Under the pieces are notes generated by a model, which was not told where the DNA came from, ran no database searches, and saw only the letters and a program-made list of their open reading frames with translations. The translations under genes were made by a program, and so were the position numbers. From NCBI RefSeq assembly GCF_039522585.1, contig NZ_BAAADR010000023.1: 64,000 bases of DNA, one strand, 5' to 3'. Origin of the DNA: Bisbaumannia salifodinae. GTDB lineage: Bacteria; Pseudomonadota; Gammaproteobacteria; Pseudomonadales; Halomonadaceae. Shown one piece after another: positions 51,939 through 59,717 of this stretch (positions are counted from its first letter, which is position 1; each line of letters opens with the position of its first letter).

Positions 51939-52919
51939 ATGCAACCCACAGTCGATCTGCGGCGCTGGATGTACCGCCATATGGTGCTTAGCCGCTACCT
52001 GGAGGAGCGCATCGAAGCGCTCTATATGGAAGGCAAGACCCCGGTCTTCAACATGGCCAAGGGCCCCATCCCCGGGGAGATGCACCTCTCCAACGGCCAG
52101 GAGCCCTGTGCCGTGGGGGTCTGCGCCCATCTCACGGCGGACGATATCGTCACCGCCACCCACCGTCCCCACCATATCGCCGTGGCCAAGGGGGTCGACC
52201 TGGACGCCATGGTCGCCGAGATCTTCGGCAAGGCCACCGGGCTCGCCGGTGGTCGCGGCGGCCATATGCACCTCTTCGACGGCGCGGTGAATTTCTCCTG
52301 CTCGGGGATCATCGGTGAGGGCCTGGGCCCGGCGGTGGGGGCGGCGCTCTCCCGCCAGATGCAGGGCAAGCCCGGGGTGGCGGTGGCCTTTATCGGCGAA
52401 GGCGCGGCCAACCAGGGCGCCTTCCACGAGGCGCTGAATCTGGCGGCGGTGTGGCAACTGCCGGTGGTCTTCGTGATCGAGGACAACGCCTGGGGTATCT
52501 CGGTGGCCAAGCAGGCCTCCACCGCCGTGCCGCGCAATGCCACCCGCGCCGAAGCCTATGGCATGCCCGGGCATCACGTGGCCGACAACGACGTGGAGGG
52601 CGTCTATGCCGCGGCGGGCGAGGCCATCGCCCGGGCTCGGGAGGGCCTGGGCCCTAGCCTGATCGAGATCGAGACGGTGCGCCTCGCCGGTCACTTCATG
52701 GGCGACGGCGAGGACTACCGACCCGAGGGCGAGAAGGCGGGGCTCACCGATCCCATTCCCCGCTATCGCGCGGCCCTGCTCGCGGCCGGGGTGCTCGACG
52801 AGGCGGGGGATGCCGCCCTGGTGGCCGAGGCCCATGAGCGGGTCGAGACGGCCATCCGCTTCGCCCAGCAGAGCGACTTCCTGCCGCCCGAGCAGGCGCT
52901 GGAAACCGTCTTCGTCTGA
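51939..52919 (+). CDS. acoA: acetoin dehydrogenase E1 component, alpha subunit
   Basis: A 326-residue thiamine-diphosphate-binding E1 alpha subunit. The TPP motif is GEGAANQGAFHEALNLAAVWQLPVVFVIEDN. The region GLAGGRGGHMHLFD and the phosphorylation-loop-like YRPEGEK are also typical. With AcoB it cleaves acetoin to acetaldehyde and an acetyl group passed to the lipoyl carrier. The ATG has AGGAGG upstream and lies 14 bases after the GMC gene. A MITE-like palindrome starts one base after its stop. Confidence 0.88.
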   Translation: MQPTVDLRRWMYRHMVLSRYLEERIEALYMEGKTPVFNMAKGPIPGEMHLSNGQEPCAVGVCAHLTADDIVTATHRPHHIAVAKGVDLDAMVAEIFGKATGLAGGRGGHMHLFDGAVNFSCSGIIGEGLGPAVGAALSRQMQGKPGVAVAFIGEGAANQGAFHEALNLAAVWQLPVVFVIEDNAWGISVAKQASTAVPRNATRAEAYGMPGHHVADNDVEGVYAAAGEAIARAREGLGPSLIEIETVRLAGHFMGDGEDYRPEGEKAGLTDPIPRYRAALLAAGVLDEAGDAALVAEAHERVETAIRFAQQSDFLPPEQALETVFV

Positions 52920-53062
52920 GGAAGCACAGCACAAATGTCTGCGCGGGCAAATCGCTGCGTTGCGCGGTGCTCGGAATCCTCACCTAGTACCGCATAGGCT
53001 CCGGTTCCTGTGCTCCGTGCGCCTTGCGCTTTATTCCGCTCGCCGATTTGTTCAGCGCTTCC
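52920..53062. repeat. MITE-like palindromic element between acoA and acoB
   Basis: A 143-bp imperfect palindrome begins GGAAGCACAGCACAAAT and ends ATTTGTTCAGCGCTTCC, i.e. terminal inverted repeats matching at 14 of 17 bases. Complementary blocks continue inward (GCGCGG, GTGCTCGGAATCC against GGTTCCTGTGCTCC). It has no coding capacity. The acoA stop codon ends at the element boundary, and acoB starts 22 bases after it. It has the look of a dispersed non-autonomous element found in many copies in such genomes. I cannot confirm copy number here. Confidence 0.7.
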
Positions 53063-53083
53063 TAATTACCAGGAGAAACGATC

Positions 53084-54115
53084 ATGACTACTGCGACCAA
53101 GAGCGCCAGCCGCAAGCTGACCATGGCCCGGGCCATGGCCGAGGCCACCGCCCAGGAGATGCGCATCGACCCGCGGGTCTTCGTGATGGGCGAGGACGTG
53201 GGGCCCCTGGGCGGGGTCTTCGGTAATACCCGCGGCCTCTTTGAGGAGTTCGGGGCGGAGCGGGTGCGCGATACGCCGATCTCCGAGACCGCCTTTATCG
53301 GCGCCGCGGTGGGGGCCGCCTCCGACGGCATGCGTCCCATCGTCGAGCTGATGTTCGTCGACTTCTTCGGCGTCTGCATGGACGCCATCTACAACCTGAT
53401 GGCCAAGAATACCTACTTCTCCGGCGGCAAGGTCCCGGTGCCCATGGTGCTGATGACCTCCACCGGCGGCGGCTACTCGGATGCCGGCCAGCACTCCCAG
53501 TGCCTCTACGGTACCTTCGCCCACCTGCCGGGCATGAAGGTGGTGGTGCCGAGCAACGCCTACGACGCCAAGGGGCTGATGACCGCGGCGATTCGCGACG
53601 ATAACCCGGTGGTGTTCATGTACCACAAGGCGCTGCAGGGGATGGGCTGGCTAGGTACCGAGAAGGGCGCCACCGTGGCGGTGCCCGAGCAGCCCTACAC
53701 CCTGGAGATCGGCAAGGCCGCGGTGACCCGGGAGGGGCAGGATCTGACCCTGGTCAGCCTCGGCGCCGGCGTGCATCACTGCCTGCGCGCCGCCCGGGCC
53801 CTGGAGGAGGAGGGCTTCTCCGCCGAGGTGATCGATCTGCGTAGCCTGGTGCCGCTGGATCGCGAGACGCTGCGCGAGTCGGTAGCCAAGACCGGGCGAC
53901 TGATCGTGGTGGACGAGGACTACCACAGCTATGGGGTCAGCGGCGAGATCATCGCCAGCGTCGCCGAGCACCCGGGCTGCCGCCTGCGCGCCGCCCCCAT
54001 GCGGGTGGCCTACCCGGATATTCCCATTCCCTTCGCGCCGACCATGGAGCAGTGGGCGCTGCCCAATGCCGACAAGATCGTCGCCGCCTTTCATCAAATG
54101 CTGACCGACAACTGA
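53084..54115 (+). CDS. acoB: acetoin dehydrogenase E1 component, beta subunit
   Basis: A 343-residue transketolase-type beta subunit. Family segments are LTMARAMAEATAQEMRIDPRVFVMGEDVG, RVRDTPISETAFIGAAVGAA, PVVFMYHKALQG and SLVPLDRETLRESVAKTGRLIVVDEDYHSYGVSGEI. It forms the alpha2beta2 E1 with AcoA. AGGAG lies just before the start, immediately after the MITE-like element, so ribosome loading does not depend on acoA. It is followed after 12 bases by the lipoyl-domain gene. Confidence 0.9.
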   Translation: MTTATKSASRKLTMARAMAEATAQEMRIDPRVFVMGEDVGPLGGVFGNTRGLFEEFGAERVRDTPISETAFIGAAVGAASDGMRPIVELMFVDFFGVCMDAIYNLMAKNTYFSGGKVPVPMVLMTSTGGGYSDAGQHSQCLYGTFAHLPGMKVVVPSNAYDAKGLMTAAIRDDNPVVFMYHKALQGMGWLGTEKGATVAVPEQPYTLEIGKAAVTREGQDLTLVSLGAGVHHCLRAARALEEEGFSAEVIDLRSLVPLDRETLRESVAKTGRLIVVDEDYHSYGVSGEIIASVAEHPGCRLRAAPMRVAYPDIPIPFAPTMEQWALPNADKIVAAFHQMLTDN

Positions 54116-54127
54116 GGAGAGACCCCT

Positions 54128-54364
54128 ATGACGACTGACATTACCGTACCCGCGGACCTCTGGGAGGGCGAGACCGAAGGCGTGATCACCGCCTGGCTGG
54201 TCAATGACGGGGCCGAGGTCGCCCAGGGCGACCTGGTCGCCGAGGTGATGGTGGAGAAGGCCCAGTACGAGATCGAGGCGCCGCACGCCGGGCGACTCAG
54301 CATCGCCAAGGAAGAGGACGAGGTGGTGAGCAAGGGTAGCCTGATCGCCACCCTGGAAGCCTAA
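54128..54364 (+). CDS. stand-alone lipoyl domain of the acetoin dehydrogenase complex
   Basis: A 78-residue protein that is one complete lipoyl domain. The lipoylated lysine is Lys44 in VMVEKAQYEIEAP, the hairpin DLVAEVMVEKAQ is typical, and the second half (GRLSIAKEEDEVVSKGSLIATLEA) completes the barrel. In most acetoin dehydrogenases this domain is fused to the E2 catalytic domain, but here it is a separate gene just upstream of that domain. It carries acetyl groups from E1 to E2. GAGGAG precedes the ATG. Confidence 0.88.
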   Translation: MTTDITVPADLWEGETEGVITAWLVNDGAEVAQGDLVAEVMVEKAQYEIEAPHAGRLSIAKEEDEVVSKGSLIATLEA

Positions 54365-54375
54365 GGAGGCTGGAG

Positions 54376-55122
54376 ATGCGATTGGAGACCCCAGAAACCC
54401 AAGTGCCCGCCCCCGAGGGGGCGGATGGCGCCACGGCACCGATCAAGCTGCGCGGCATGCGCGGCATGATCGCCTCGAAGATGCTGCAGAGCCTGCAGCA
54501 GTCGGCCCAGTTGACCCATCACGCCAGCGCCCGCCTGGATGCCTTGCAGGCGTTGCGGAGTCATTGCCGGGTGCGGGGGCTCGCCGTGCCCTCGCTACAG
54601 GACCTGCTGCTGCGTCTGATCGTCCAGACCCTGGCCGATTTCCCGGCCCTCAATGCCACCCTGGAGGAGAACTGCATCACCCGGCATGCCGCGGTGCATC
54701 TGGGGCTGGCGATTCCGCTGCCCGATGACCTGCTGGTGGCTCCGGCGCTCTTCGATGCCCAGGCCCTGCGCCTGGGCGAGTTGCCCAGGGCGCGCCGGGC
54801 GCTGATCGAGCAGGCACGCAGCGGCAGGCTCGGGGTCAAGGCGCTGACCGGCGCGACCTTCACGGTATCCAACCTGGGGCGTTCCCGGGTGCACCACTTC
54901 ACGCCGCTGCTCAACCTGCCCCAGGTGGCGATCCTCGGCATCGGTGGTGTGGAGTCCCGGGCCGTGCCAGACTCGGACGGCTGGCGCGCCGTGGAGGTGA
55001 TCGGCCTGTCGCTGACCTTCGACCATCGCGCCGTCAACGGGGCGCCGGCGGCGGCCTTCCTCGATGCCCTCTGCGAGCGTATCGAGGGGCTGGCCGGCGA
55101 TGCCTTCGACCCTGAACTCTGA
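54376..55122 (+). CDS. acoC: acetoin dehydrogenase E2 catalytic (acyltransferase) domain protein
   Basis: A 248-residue protein consisting of the 2-oxoacid dehydrogenase acyltransferase domain only (residues ~20-245). It has a region like the subunit-binding segment before it (KLRGMRGMIASKMLQSLQQSAQLTHHASARLDAL) but no lipoyl domain. The usual catalytic HxxxDG reads FDHRAVNGA here, so the His remains while Asp is replaced by Asn. It transfers acetyl to CoA. The symbol acoC is by role; the architecture is split compared with standard AcoC. Confidence 0.82.
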   Translation: MRLETPETQVPAPEGADGATAPIKLRGMRGMIASKMLQSLQQSAQLTHHASARLDALQALRSHCRVRGLAVPSLQDLLLRLIVQTLADFPALNATLEENCITRHAAVHLGLAIPLPDDLLVAPALFDAQALRLGELPRARRALIEQARSGRLGVKALTGATFTVSNLGRSRVHHFTPLLNLPQVAILGIGGVESRAVPDSDGWRAVEVIGLSLTFDHRAVNGAPAAAFLDALCERIEGLAGDAFDPEL

Positions 55123-55137
55123 TGCGGAGCCTGACCC

Positions 55138-55860
55138 ATGACCCACGCCTTCCCCCTGGAAAGTGACCCCTTGGCCCTGCGGCGCCCCAGCGTGGCGGAG
55201 GGCCTGGCCCTGGAGGAGGCGCTGCTGGAGTCGATCTGCCAGGGCGAGGGCGACGTCGGCCTGGTGGCCTGGTCGCCCCAGGATCGCGCCCTGGTGATGC
55301 CGCGTCGTCACGAGCGCCTGGAAGGCTTTCCCGAGGCGCGGGTGGCGCTCGCGGCGCGGGGCTGGCCGATCCGGTTCCGTTCCACCGGCGGTACCCCGGT
55401 GCCGCAATGTCCGGCGGTGATTAACGTGGCCCTGGCGCTGCGCTGCCGGGTCACGAGCTCCGCCGCCCACCTGGAGTGGGGCTATCACCGCCTGGGCGAC
55501 CCCTGGTGCGACTGGTTGCGTGCCCTGGGAGTGGCCGAGGCCAACCTGGGAGCGGCCCCGGGGGCCTACTGCGACGGGCGCTTCAATGTACGTATCGGCG
55601 AGCGCAAGCTGGTGGGTACCGCCCAGCGCTGGCGGCGGGTGCGGGGCAGCAAGGACATGGCGATGCTGGCTCATGGCGCCATGCAGGCGGGGGAGACCCC
55701 GGAGGCCCTGGTAGGGGTCGTCAACGCCTTCCAGGCCGCCATTCATGACCCCGAACGCTTCTCGCCGGCTAGCCATATCGCCCTCGGCCAGGTGGTGCCG
55801 GAGGCGCGGGTCGAGGCGGCCCTGCCCGAGCTGCTGGCACGTCTGACCGAGGACGCCTAA
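55138..55860 (+). CDS. lipoate-protein ligase A-like protein
   Basis: A 240-residue ligase of the LplA/biotinyl-lipoyl fold. Motifs are the RxxxGGTPVP segment (here RFRSTGGTPVPQCPAVINVAL), the later DGRFNVRIGERKLVGTAQRWRR with the conserved Lys, and an N-terminal LALRRPSVAEGLALEE helix. It likely attaches lipoate to Lys44 of the free lipoyl domain encoded two genes upstream. It is short for LplA (about 330 residues), as in LipM-like single-domain forms. Pieces of this gene occur as relics at 37006-37240 and 56266-56388. Confidence 0.78.
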   Translation: MTHAFPLESDPLALRRPSVAEGLALEEALLESICQGEGDVGLVAWSPQDRALVMPRRHERLEGFPEARVALAARGWPIRFRSTGGTPVPQCPAVINVALALRCRVTSSAAHLEWGYHRLGDPWCDWLRALGVAEANLGAAPGAYCDGRFNVRIGERKLVGTAQRWRRVRGSKDMAMLAHGAMQAGETPEALVGVVNAFQAAIHDPERFSPASHIALGQVVPEARVEAALPELLARLTEDA

Positions 55861-55873
55861 GAGGTGATGCGCC

Positions 55874-56230
55874 GTGAGTGACTATACCGACTACCTTGGG
55901 GACGTCTTTTCCGCCTTCGGGCCGATCACGGCGCGGCGGATGTTCGGTGGCTACGGCATCTACCACGATGGCCTGATGTTTGCGCTGGTGGCCGACGAGA
56001 TCCTCTACCTGAAGGCGGATACCCACAGCGTTGGTGCCTTCGAGGCGGAGGGACTCGAGCCCTTCGTTTACGTCAAGGGCGGTCGGCCGGTGCAGATGTC
56101 CTATTACCAGGCCCCGGAGGCGATCTTCGAGGATGAGGCGCTGGCCGCCGACTGGGCGCGGCGGGCCTTCGACGCCGCCTTGCGCGCTAGGGCGGGCAAG
56201 GAAACGCGGGGCGGGGGTGGACGCCGCTAG
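55874..56230 (+). CDS. TfoX/Sxy N-terminal domain protein
   Basis: A 118-residue protein equal to the TfoX N-terminal domain alone. Motifs are FGPITARRMFGGYGIYHDGLMFALVADEILYLKAD and PVQMSYYQAPE, then an Arg/Gly-rich tail. Full TfoX regulates competence with CRP, and single-domain forms are common and of unknown function. GTG 55874 is taken as start (MSDYTDYLGD). It follows the lipoate ligase gene by 13 bases and is flanked by a direct repeat of the ligase 3' end. Confidence 0.82.
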   Translation: MSDYTDYLGDVFSAFGPITARRMFGGYGIYHDGLMFALVADEILYLKADTHSVGAFEAEGLEPFVYVKGGRPVQMSYYQAPEAIFEDEALAADWARRAFDAALRARAGKETRGGGGRR

Positions 56231-56265
56231 TCCTCGGCCGGGCCGGTGTTGCCCTCGCGCAGCAA

Positions 56266-56388
56266 GCCGCCCACCATGACCCCGAACGCTTCTCGCCGGC
56301 TAGCCATATCGCCCTCGGCCAGGTGGTGCCGGAGGCGCGGGTCGAATCGGCCTTGCCCGAGCTGCTGGCACGTCTGGCCGAGGCGCCT
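56266..56388 (+). repeat. duplicated 3' end of the lipoate ligase-like gene
   Basis: These ~123 bases are nearly identical to 55735-55857, the last 40 codons of the lipoate ligase-like gene, at an offset of 531 bases. Only a handful of substitutions and a small indel separate them. The copy is out of context, downstream of the TfoX-like gene and without a start. It makes a direct repeat that flanks the TfoX-like gene. Confidence 0.85.
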
Positions 56389-56407
56389 CCCATGGCGTAA
56401 CGGCCCT

Positions 56408-56435
56408 CCCGTCGGCGATAATCCTTCCCGACGGG
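56408..56435 (+). terminator. stem-loop after the acetoin-locus genes
   Basis: CCCGTCGG and CCGACGGG form a perfect eight-base stem with a 12-base loop. It may end the aco-tfoX transcript before the LysR gene. No U-run follows. Confidence 0.4.
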
Positions 56436-56500
56436 CTGCGAGCCCTTGCCGATAGGGGGCGGTTCTTGGCCCCCATGGAATAACGCTAAGGTCCCCCTCC

Positions 56501-57421
56501 ATGAGTCAGAGTCCCCCTTCCATGCGAGCGCTGATTGCCTTCGAGGCCACGGCCCGTCTTGGCTCGATGACGGCGGCCGCCGAGGAGGAGGGCACCACCC
56601 AGCCGACGATATCGCAGCGTATTCGTGTGCTGGAGGAGCACCTGGGGCTACCGCTGTTCAATCGCAAGGGAGGGCGCCTGACCCTTAGCGCCCAGGGCGA
56701 ACGCTTCCATCGGGAGATCGCCCCCGGCCTCAAGGAGATCCGCCAGGCCTGCGAGCGGCTGATGCGCCACGGTGAGCGCCCCCCGCCCGCGGTGGCGATC
56801 GCCGCCGGCTCGGGCTTTATGCACCTGTGGCTGCGGCCGCGGCTGCCGGCGCTCAAGCGGGCCTTTCCGGATTTCACCTTCAAGCTGCTGCCTACCGATC
56901 GGGCCGATGACCCCGCCCTGCAGGCCGCCGATATCGCCATCCGCTTCGGCCCCTATATGGCGCAGGAGCCGGGACGGCGGGTGGCCAGCGAGGCGGTCTT
57001 CCCCGTCTGCAGCCCCGACTACGCCAGCGAGCATGGCCTGGCGGGCACCCTGACGGCCTCTGACCTGACGCGGCTGTCGCTGCTGCACCAGGACATCAAG
57101 GATCCGCGCTGGCTCGACTGGGCACAGTGGTGCCGGCAGGCCGGCCTGAGCCTGACGCCGGAGGAGGACGCCTTCTCCTACCATAACTACGCCTTGCTGC
57201 TGAATGCCGCCCTGGCTCACCAGGGCGTGGCGCTGGGCTGGTCGCTCCTCGTCGAGGATTACCTGGCCAGCGGCGAGCTGATCGCCCTGGGGCCCCGGGT
57301 GATGCGCCAGGACTATGGCTACTGGCTCAGCGTCAAGCATCACCGCAGCGCGCTGGTCGAGCCGATCGGCGACTGGCTGCTCGACGCCGTCCATCGCGCC
57401 CCGTCGGGGGCCAATGCCTGA
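56501..57421 (+). CDS. LysR family transcriptional regulator (GcvA-like)
   Basis: A 306-residue LysR regulator. The HTH is in residues 6-60 (RALIAFEATARLGSMTAAAEEEGTTQPTISQRIRVLEEHLGLPLFNRKGGRLTLSAQGE), and a GcvA-type effector domain follows (LLPTDRADDPALQAADIAIRFGP). It is convergent with the minus-strand HD/dioxygenase pair, 33 bases from the end of the HD gene. It is the nearest candidate to control that phosphonate-type pair, though no direct evidence is visible. Confidence 0.85.
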   Translation: MSQSPPSMRALIAFEATARLGSMTAAAEEEGTTQPTISQRIRVLEEHLGLPLFNRKGGRLTLSAQGERFHREIAPGLKEIRQACERLMRHGERPPPAVAIAAGSGFMHLWLRPRLPALKRAFPDFTFKLLPTDRADDPALQAADIAIRFGPYMAQEPGRRVASEAVFPVCSPDYASEHGLAGTLTASDLTRLSLLHQDIKDPRWLDWAQWCRQAGLSLTPEEDAFSYHNYALLLNAALAHQGVALGWSLLVEDYLASGELIALGPRVMRQDYGYWLSVKHHRSALVEPIGDWLLDAVHRAPSGANA

Positions 57422-57454
57422 CGGGGGCGTTGGCGTCGAATCCGGGATGGCGCG

Positions 57455-58042
57455 TTACGCTTCCAGCGGATGCTCCTCGCCGATCACCGCCGGATCGAAG
57501 GGCGGGCGCGAGAACACCCGGCGCAGCATCGGCTCGAAGTGCTCGAGCGGCGGCGTCGGGTAGTCCGGGTCGAAGGCGGCCTGGTCGTAGCGCTCGCAGA
57601 AGTCGACGCAGCTCTGGTACCAGGGGTGATCCCGGTAACGGTCCCGTTCATGCGGGTCCTCGCCGAAGTGGTGGGCGTAGTAGACCTTCTGGAAGAGGCC
57701 GTGGTGGTGCACCACCCAGGTGACTTCGCCGCGCACATAGGGGCGAATGATCGCCGCGGCCAGTTGGGAGTGGTTGTAGGGTGCCAGCTCGTCGCCGAGA
57801 TCGTGCAGCAGGGCGCCGACGATCATGTCCTCGTCGGCGCCGTCGGCCTCGGCACGGGCGGCGGACTGCAGCGAATGCTCCAGCCGTGAGACCCGGTAGC
57901 CGCTCAGGCCGTGTTCCAGGTGGCGCAGCGCCCGCAGCAGGCGATCCACCAGGCCCCGGTTGAACTCGGCTTCCAGGCCCTCGAGAAAGACGTACTCTTC
58001 CCGGGTGCCCTCCTTCATCTGTCGGAACGCGACCTGTTCCAT
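57455..58042 (-). CDS. HD-domain oxygenase, TmpB/PhnZ-like
   Basis: A 195-residue HD-domain protein. The core (LEHSLQSAARAEADGADEDMIVGALLHDLGDELAP with His56, His80-Asp81, then NHSQLAAAIIRPYV, and VVHHHGLF) closely follows PhnZ (LEHSLQ...GADEEMV..ALLHDLG). PhnZ is a mixed-valence di-iron oxygenase that splits the C-P bond of hydroxylated phosphonates. A tyrosine (Tyr49) sits before the first His, as in PhnZ. The gene starts directly at the end of the dioxygenase gene, the same pairing as tmpA-tmpB. It is usually misannotated as a phosphohydrolase. Predicted product of the pair: phosphate plus a carboxylate such as glycine betaine. Confidence 0.75.
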   Translation of the reverse strand: MEQVAFRQMKEGTREEYVFLEGLEAEFNRGLVDRLLRALRHLEHGLSGYRVSRLEHSLQSAARAEADGADEDMIVGALLHDLGDELAPYNHSQLAAAIIRPYVRGEVTWVVHHHGLFQKVYYAHHFGEDPHERDRYRDHPWYQSCVDFCERYDQAAFDPDYPTPPLEHFEPMLRRVFSRPPFDPAVIGEEHPLEA

Positions 58043-59176
58043 TCAGGCGACCTCCTCGATCGAATCACGGTGTTTCAAGAGGCTCGCGAAGCGCTCGCGC
58101 GGGCCGTCGGTGTCGAGATAGCAGCCCTGCAGGTGGCGATGCCCCTCGTTGGCGTCGTAGCCGGTGCGCCCGTGCAGCACGCGGCTGTTGTCGAACAGCA
58201 TCAGCTCGCCGGCCTCGAGAGCGAAGCGCACCTGGTAGGCCGGGTCCGAGAACAGCTCGCCGAGCCGCTGGCGGGCGCGGTGGAACAGCCGCGTCTGGGC
58301 ATCGCAGAGCAGCGGCAGGGCGTCCAGGCGCGGGCTGTAGTGGACCCCGGTAGGATGGCCGTCGTCGTCGCTCTGGATCATGGTGCGGTGGGTGACCAGC
58401 TCGGTGCCGGCATCGATGAAGCGGAAGCGTACCGGGAGGGTCTTGAGCAGCGCGTAGCCCTCGGGTGTTTCCTCACGTAGCCGTTCGAGGACCTTGAGGC
58501 TGTCGACCAGGGTCGAGAGCCCCCCGCGGGTCTCGTTGACCAGGCAGTGCAGCAGTTGGATGCCCGGCACCGGATTGCGATAGGGGTTGTCGGTATGCGG
58601 GCCCAGCGCCACGCTGCGATAGGCCAGGTCGTTGCCGCTCGGCCGCGAGTAGACCTCGAAGTAGCGGCCGAAGTTGGTCTCCTTGACGTAGCCATAGTGG
58701 CCGCCGACCTGAAGGATGCGTTCGGGGTCGGTGGGCACGCCATGCAGAATGAGATAGCCGTAGCGCAGGTAGGCTTCCAGGGAGGTGCGGAAGACGTTTG
58801 GCTCTTCGAGCACCCGCCGCCAGTCGAAGCGCACATGCGCCTGATCCAGGCTGGCGTCCCAGGGCTCGGCGGCCGGGAAGCGCGTGGTGCCGTCCAGTTC
58901 GGCGGCCAGCCGGCGGAGATCATAGGTCTCGCGATGGCCATCGCTGAACGCAAGTGTCGCATGGTGCTCGTCGATTGGGGTGGCACTTTCGAGCGTCAGC
59001 GCCGCATCGATGGCGTGGGAGTCGAACAGGCGCTGCTGGGTCATCGGCTCCAACTGGTCGGGCGCCTGGGTCCGTTCGCGTAGCCACAGTGGGCTGAGTT
59101 CCCGTGGTCGCTCCCCGTCGTCGAGGACGATCGATGGCGGTTGCTCGTGAATGACGAACGCATGGCGGACGGACAT
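58043..59176 (-). CDS. TauD/TfdA-type dioxygenase, TmpA-like
   Basis: A 377-residue Fe(II)/2-oxoglutarate dioxygenase of the gamma-butyrobetaine hydroxylase type. Residues 1-95 form a DUF971-like N-terminal domain, without the Zn-binding cysteines of animal GBBH (LWLRERTQAP...). The double-stranded beta-helix has the iron ligands His and Asp in LGPHTDNPYRNP and the distal His in FDNSRVLHGRTGY. Next to a PhnZ/TmpB-like HD oxygenase with zero spacing, it most likely hydroxylates a quaternary-amine phosphonate such as 2-trimethylaminoethylphosphonate. A carnitine-type substrate is the alternative. Confidence 0.75.
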   Translation of the reverse strand: MSVRHAFVIHEQPPSIVLDDGERPRELSPLWLRERTQAPDQLEPMTQQRLFDSHAIDAALTLESATPIDEHHATLAFSDGHRETYDLRRLAAELDGTTRFPAAEPWDASLDQAHVRFDWRRVLEEPNVFRTSLEAYLRYGYLILHGVPTDPERILQVGGHYGYVKETNFGRYFEVYSRPSGNDLAYRSVALGPHTDNPYRNPVPGIQLLHCLVNETRGGLSTLVDSLKVLERLREETPEGYALLKTLPVRFRFIDAGTELVTHRTMIQSDDDGHPTGVHYSPRLDALPLLCDAQTRLFHRARQRLGELFSDPAYQVRFALEAGELMLFDNSRVLHGRTGYDANEGHRHLQGCYLDTDGPRERFASLLKHRDSIEEVA

Positions 59177-59300
59177 GTCGGGCTTCCTCGGTTGGCTCGG
59201 GTCATCATGCTGGCGATCGCTGGCATGGTGACGGACGAGCCAAGGCCGGACTAGGGCCGGTCCCTTATCCCTCGGTATGCAATTTTCTTATGCCTCTTTC

Positions 59301-59717
59301 CTATGCTTCCGCCTCGGGCGGCCCCTTGAGCTCGACGGTATTGCCTTCCGGGTCCTGCAGATAGAGGGAGGGGCCGTAACCCTCGGCGCCATAGCGGCGC
59401 TGGGTGTCGCCGGCCTCGATGCCATGGACGGCGAGATGCTCCCGGATCGCCCCCTCGTCGAAGGGCGCCAGGCGCAGGCAGAAGTGATCCAGGTTATGGC
59501 CCTCGCGCCCCGGGGCCGGCCCGCCGCGACGGCCCAAAGGGCCGTCCACGGGGACCAGGTCGATCAGGGCGTCGCCGGCGCGCAGCTGGATCAGGCCGAG
59601 CTCGTCCTGGCGCTTCTCCAGCTCACAGCCCAGCGCTTCGATATAGAAGGCCAGCATGGCCTTCTCGTCGCGGATACGCAGCACCAGATGGTCGATACCG
59701 CGGATGGGCAGGGTCAT
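59301..59717 (-). CDS. VOC family (glyoxalase-like) protein
   Basis: A 138-residue vicinal-oxygen-chelate protein with two beta-alpha-beta units. Metal ligands are likely His10 in GIDHLVLRI, His in NLDHFCLRL and Glu in EGNTVELKG. The YDPEG-type end (LYLQDPEGNTVELKG) is characteristic. Its start overlaps the end of the hydroxyproline dehydratase-like gene by 4 bases, so it is in that operon. The reaction is unknown. Confidence 0.82.
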   Translation of the reverse strand: MTLPIRGIDHLVLRIRDEKAMLAFYIEALGCELEKRQDELGLIQLRAGDALIDLVPVDGPLGRRGGPAPGREGHNLDHFCLRLAPFDEGAIREHLAVHGIEAGDTQRRYGAEGYGPSLYLQDPEGNTVELKGPPEAEA

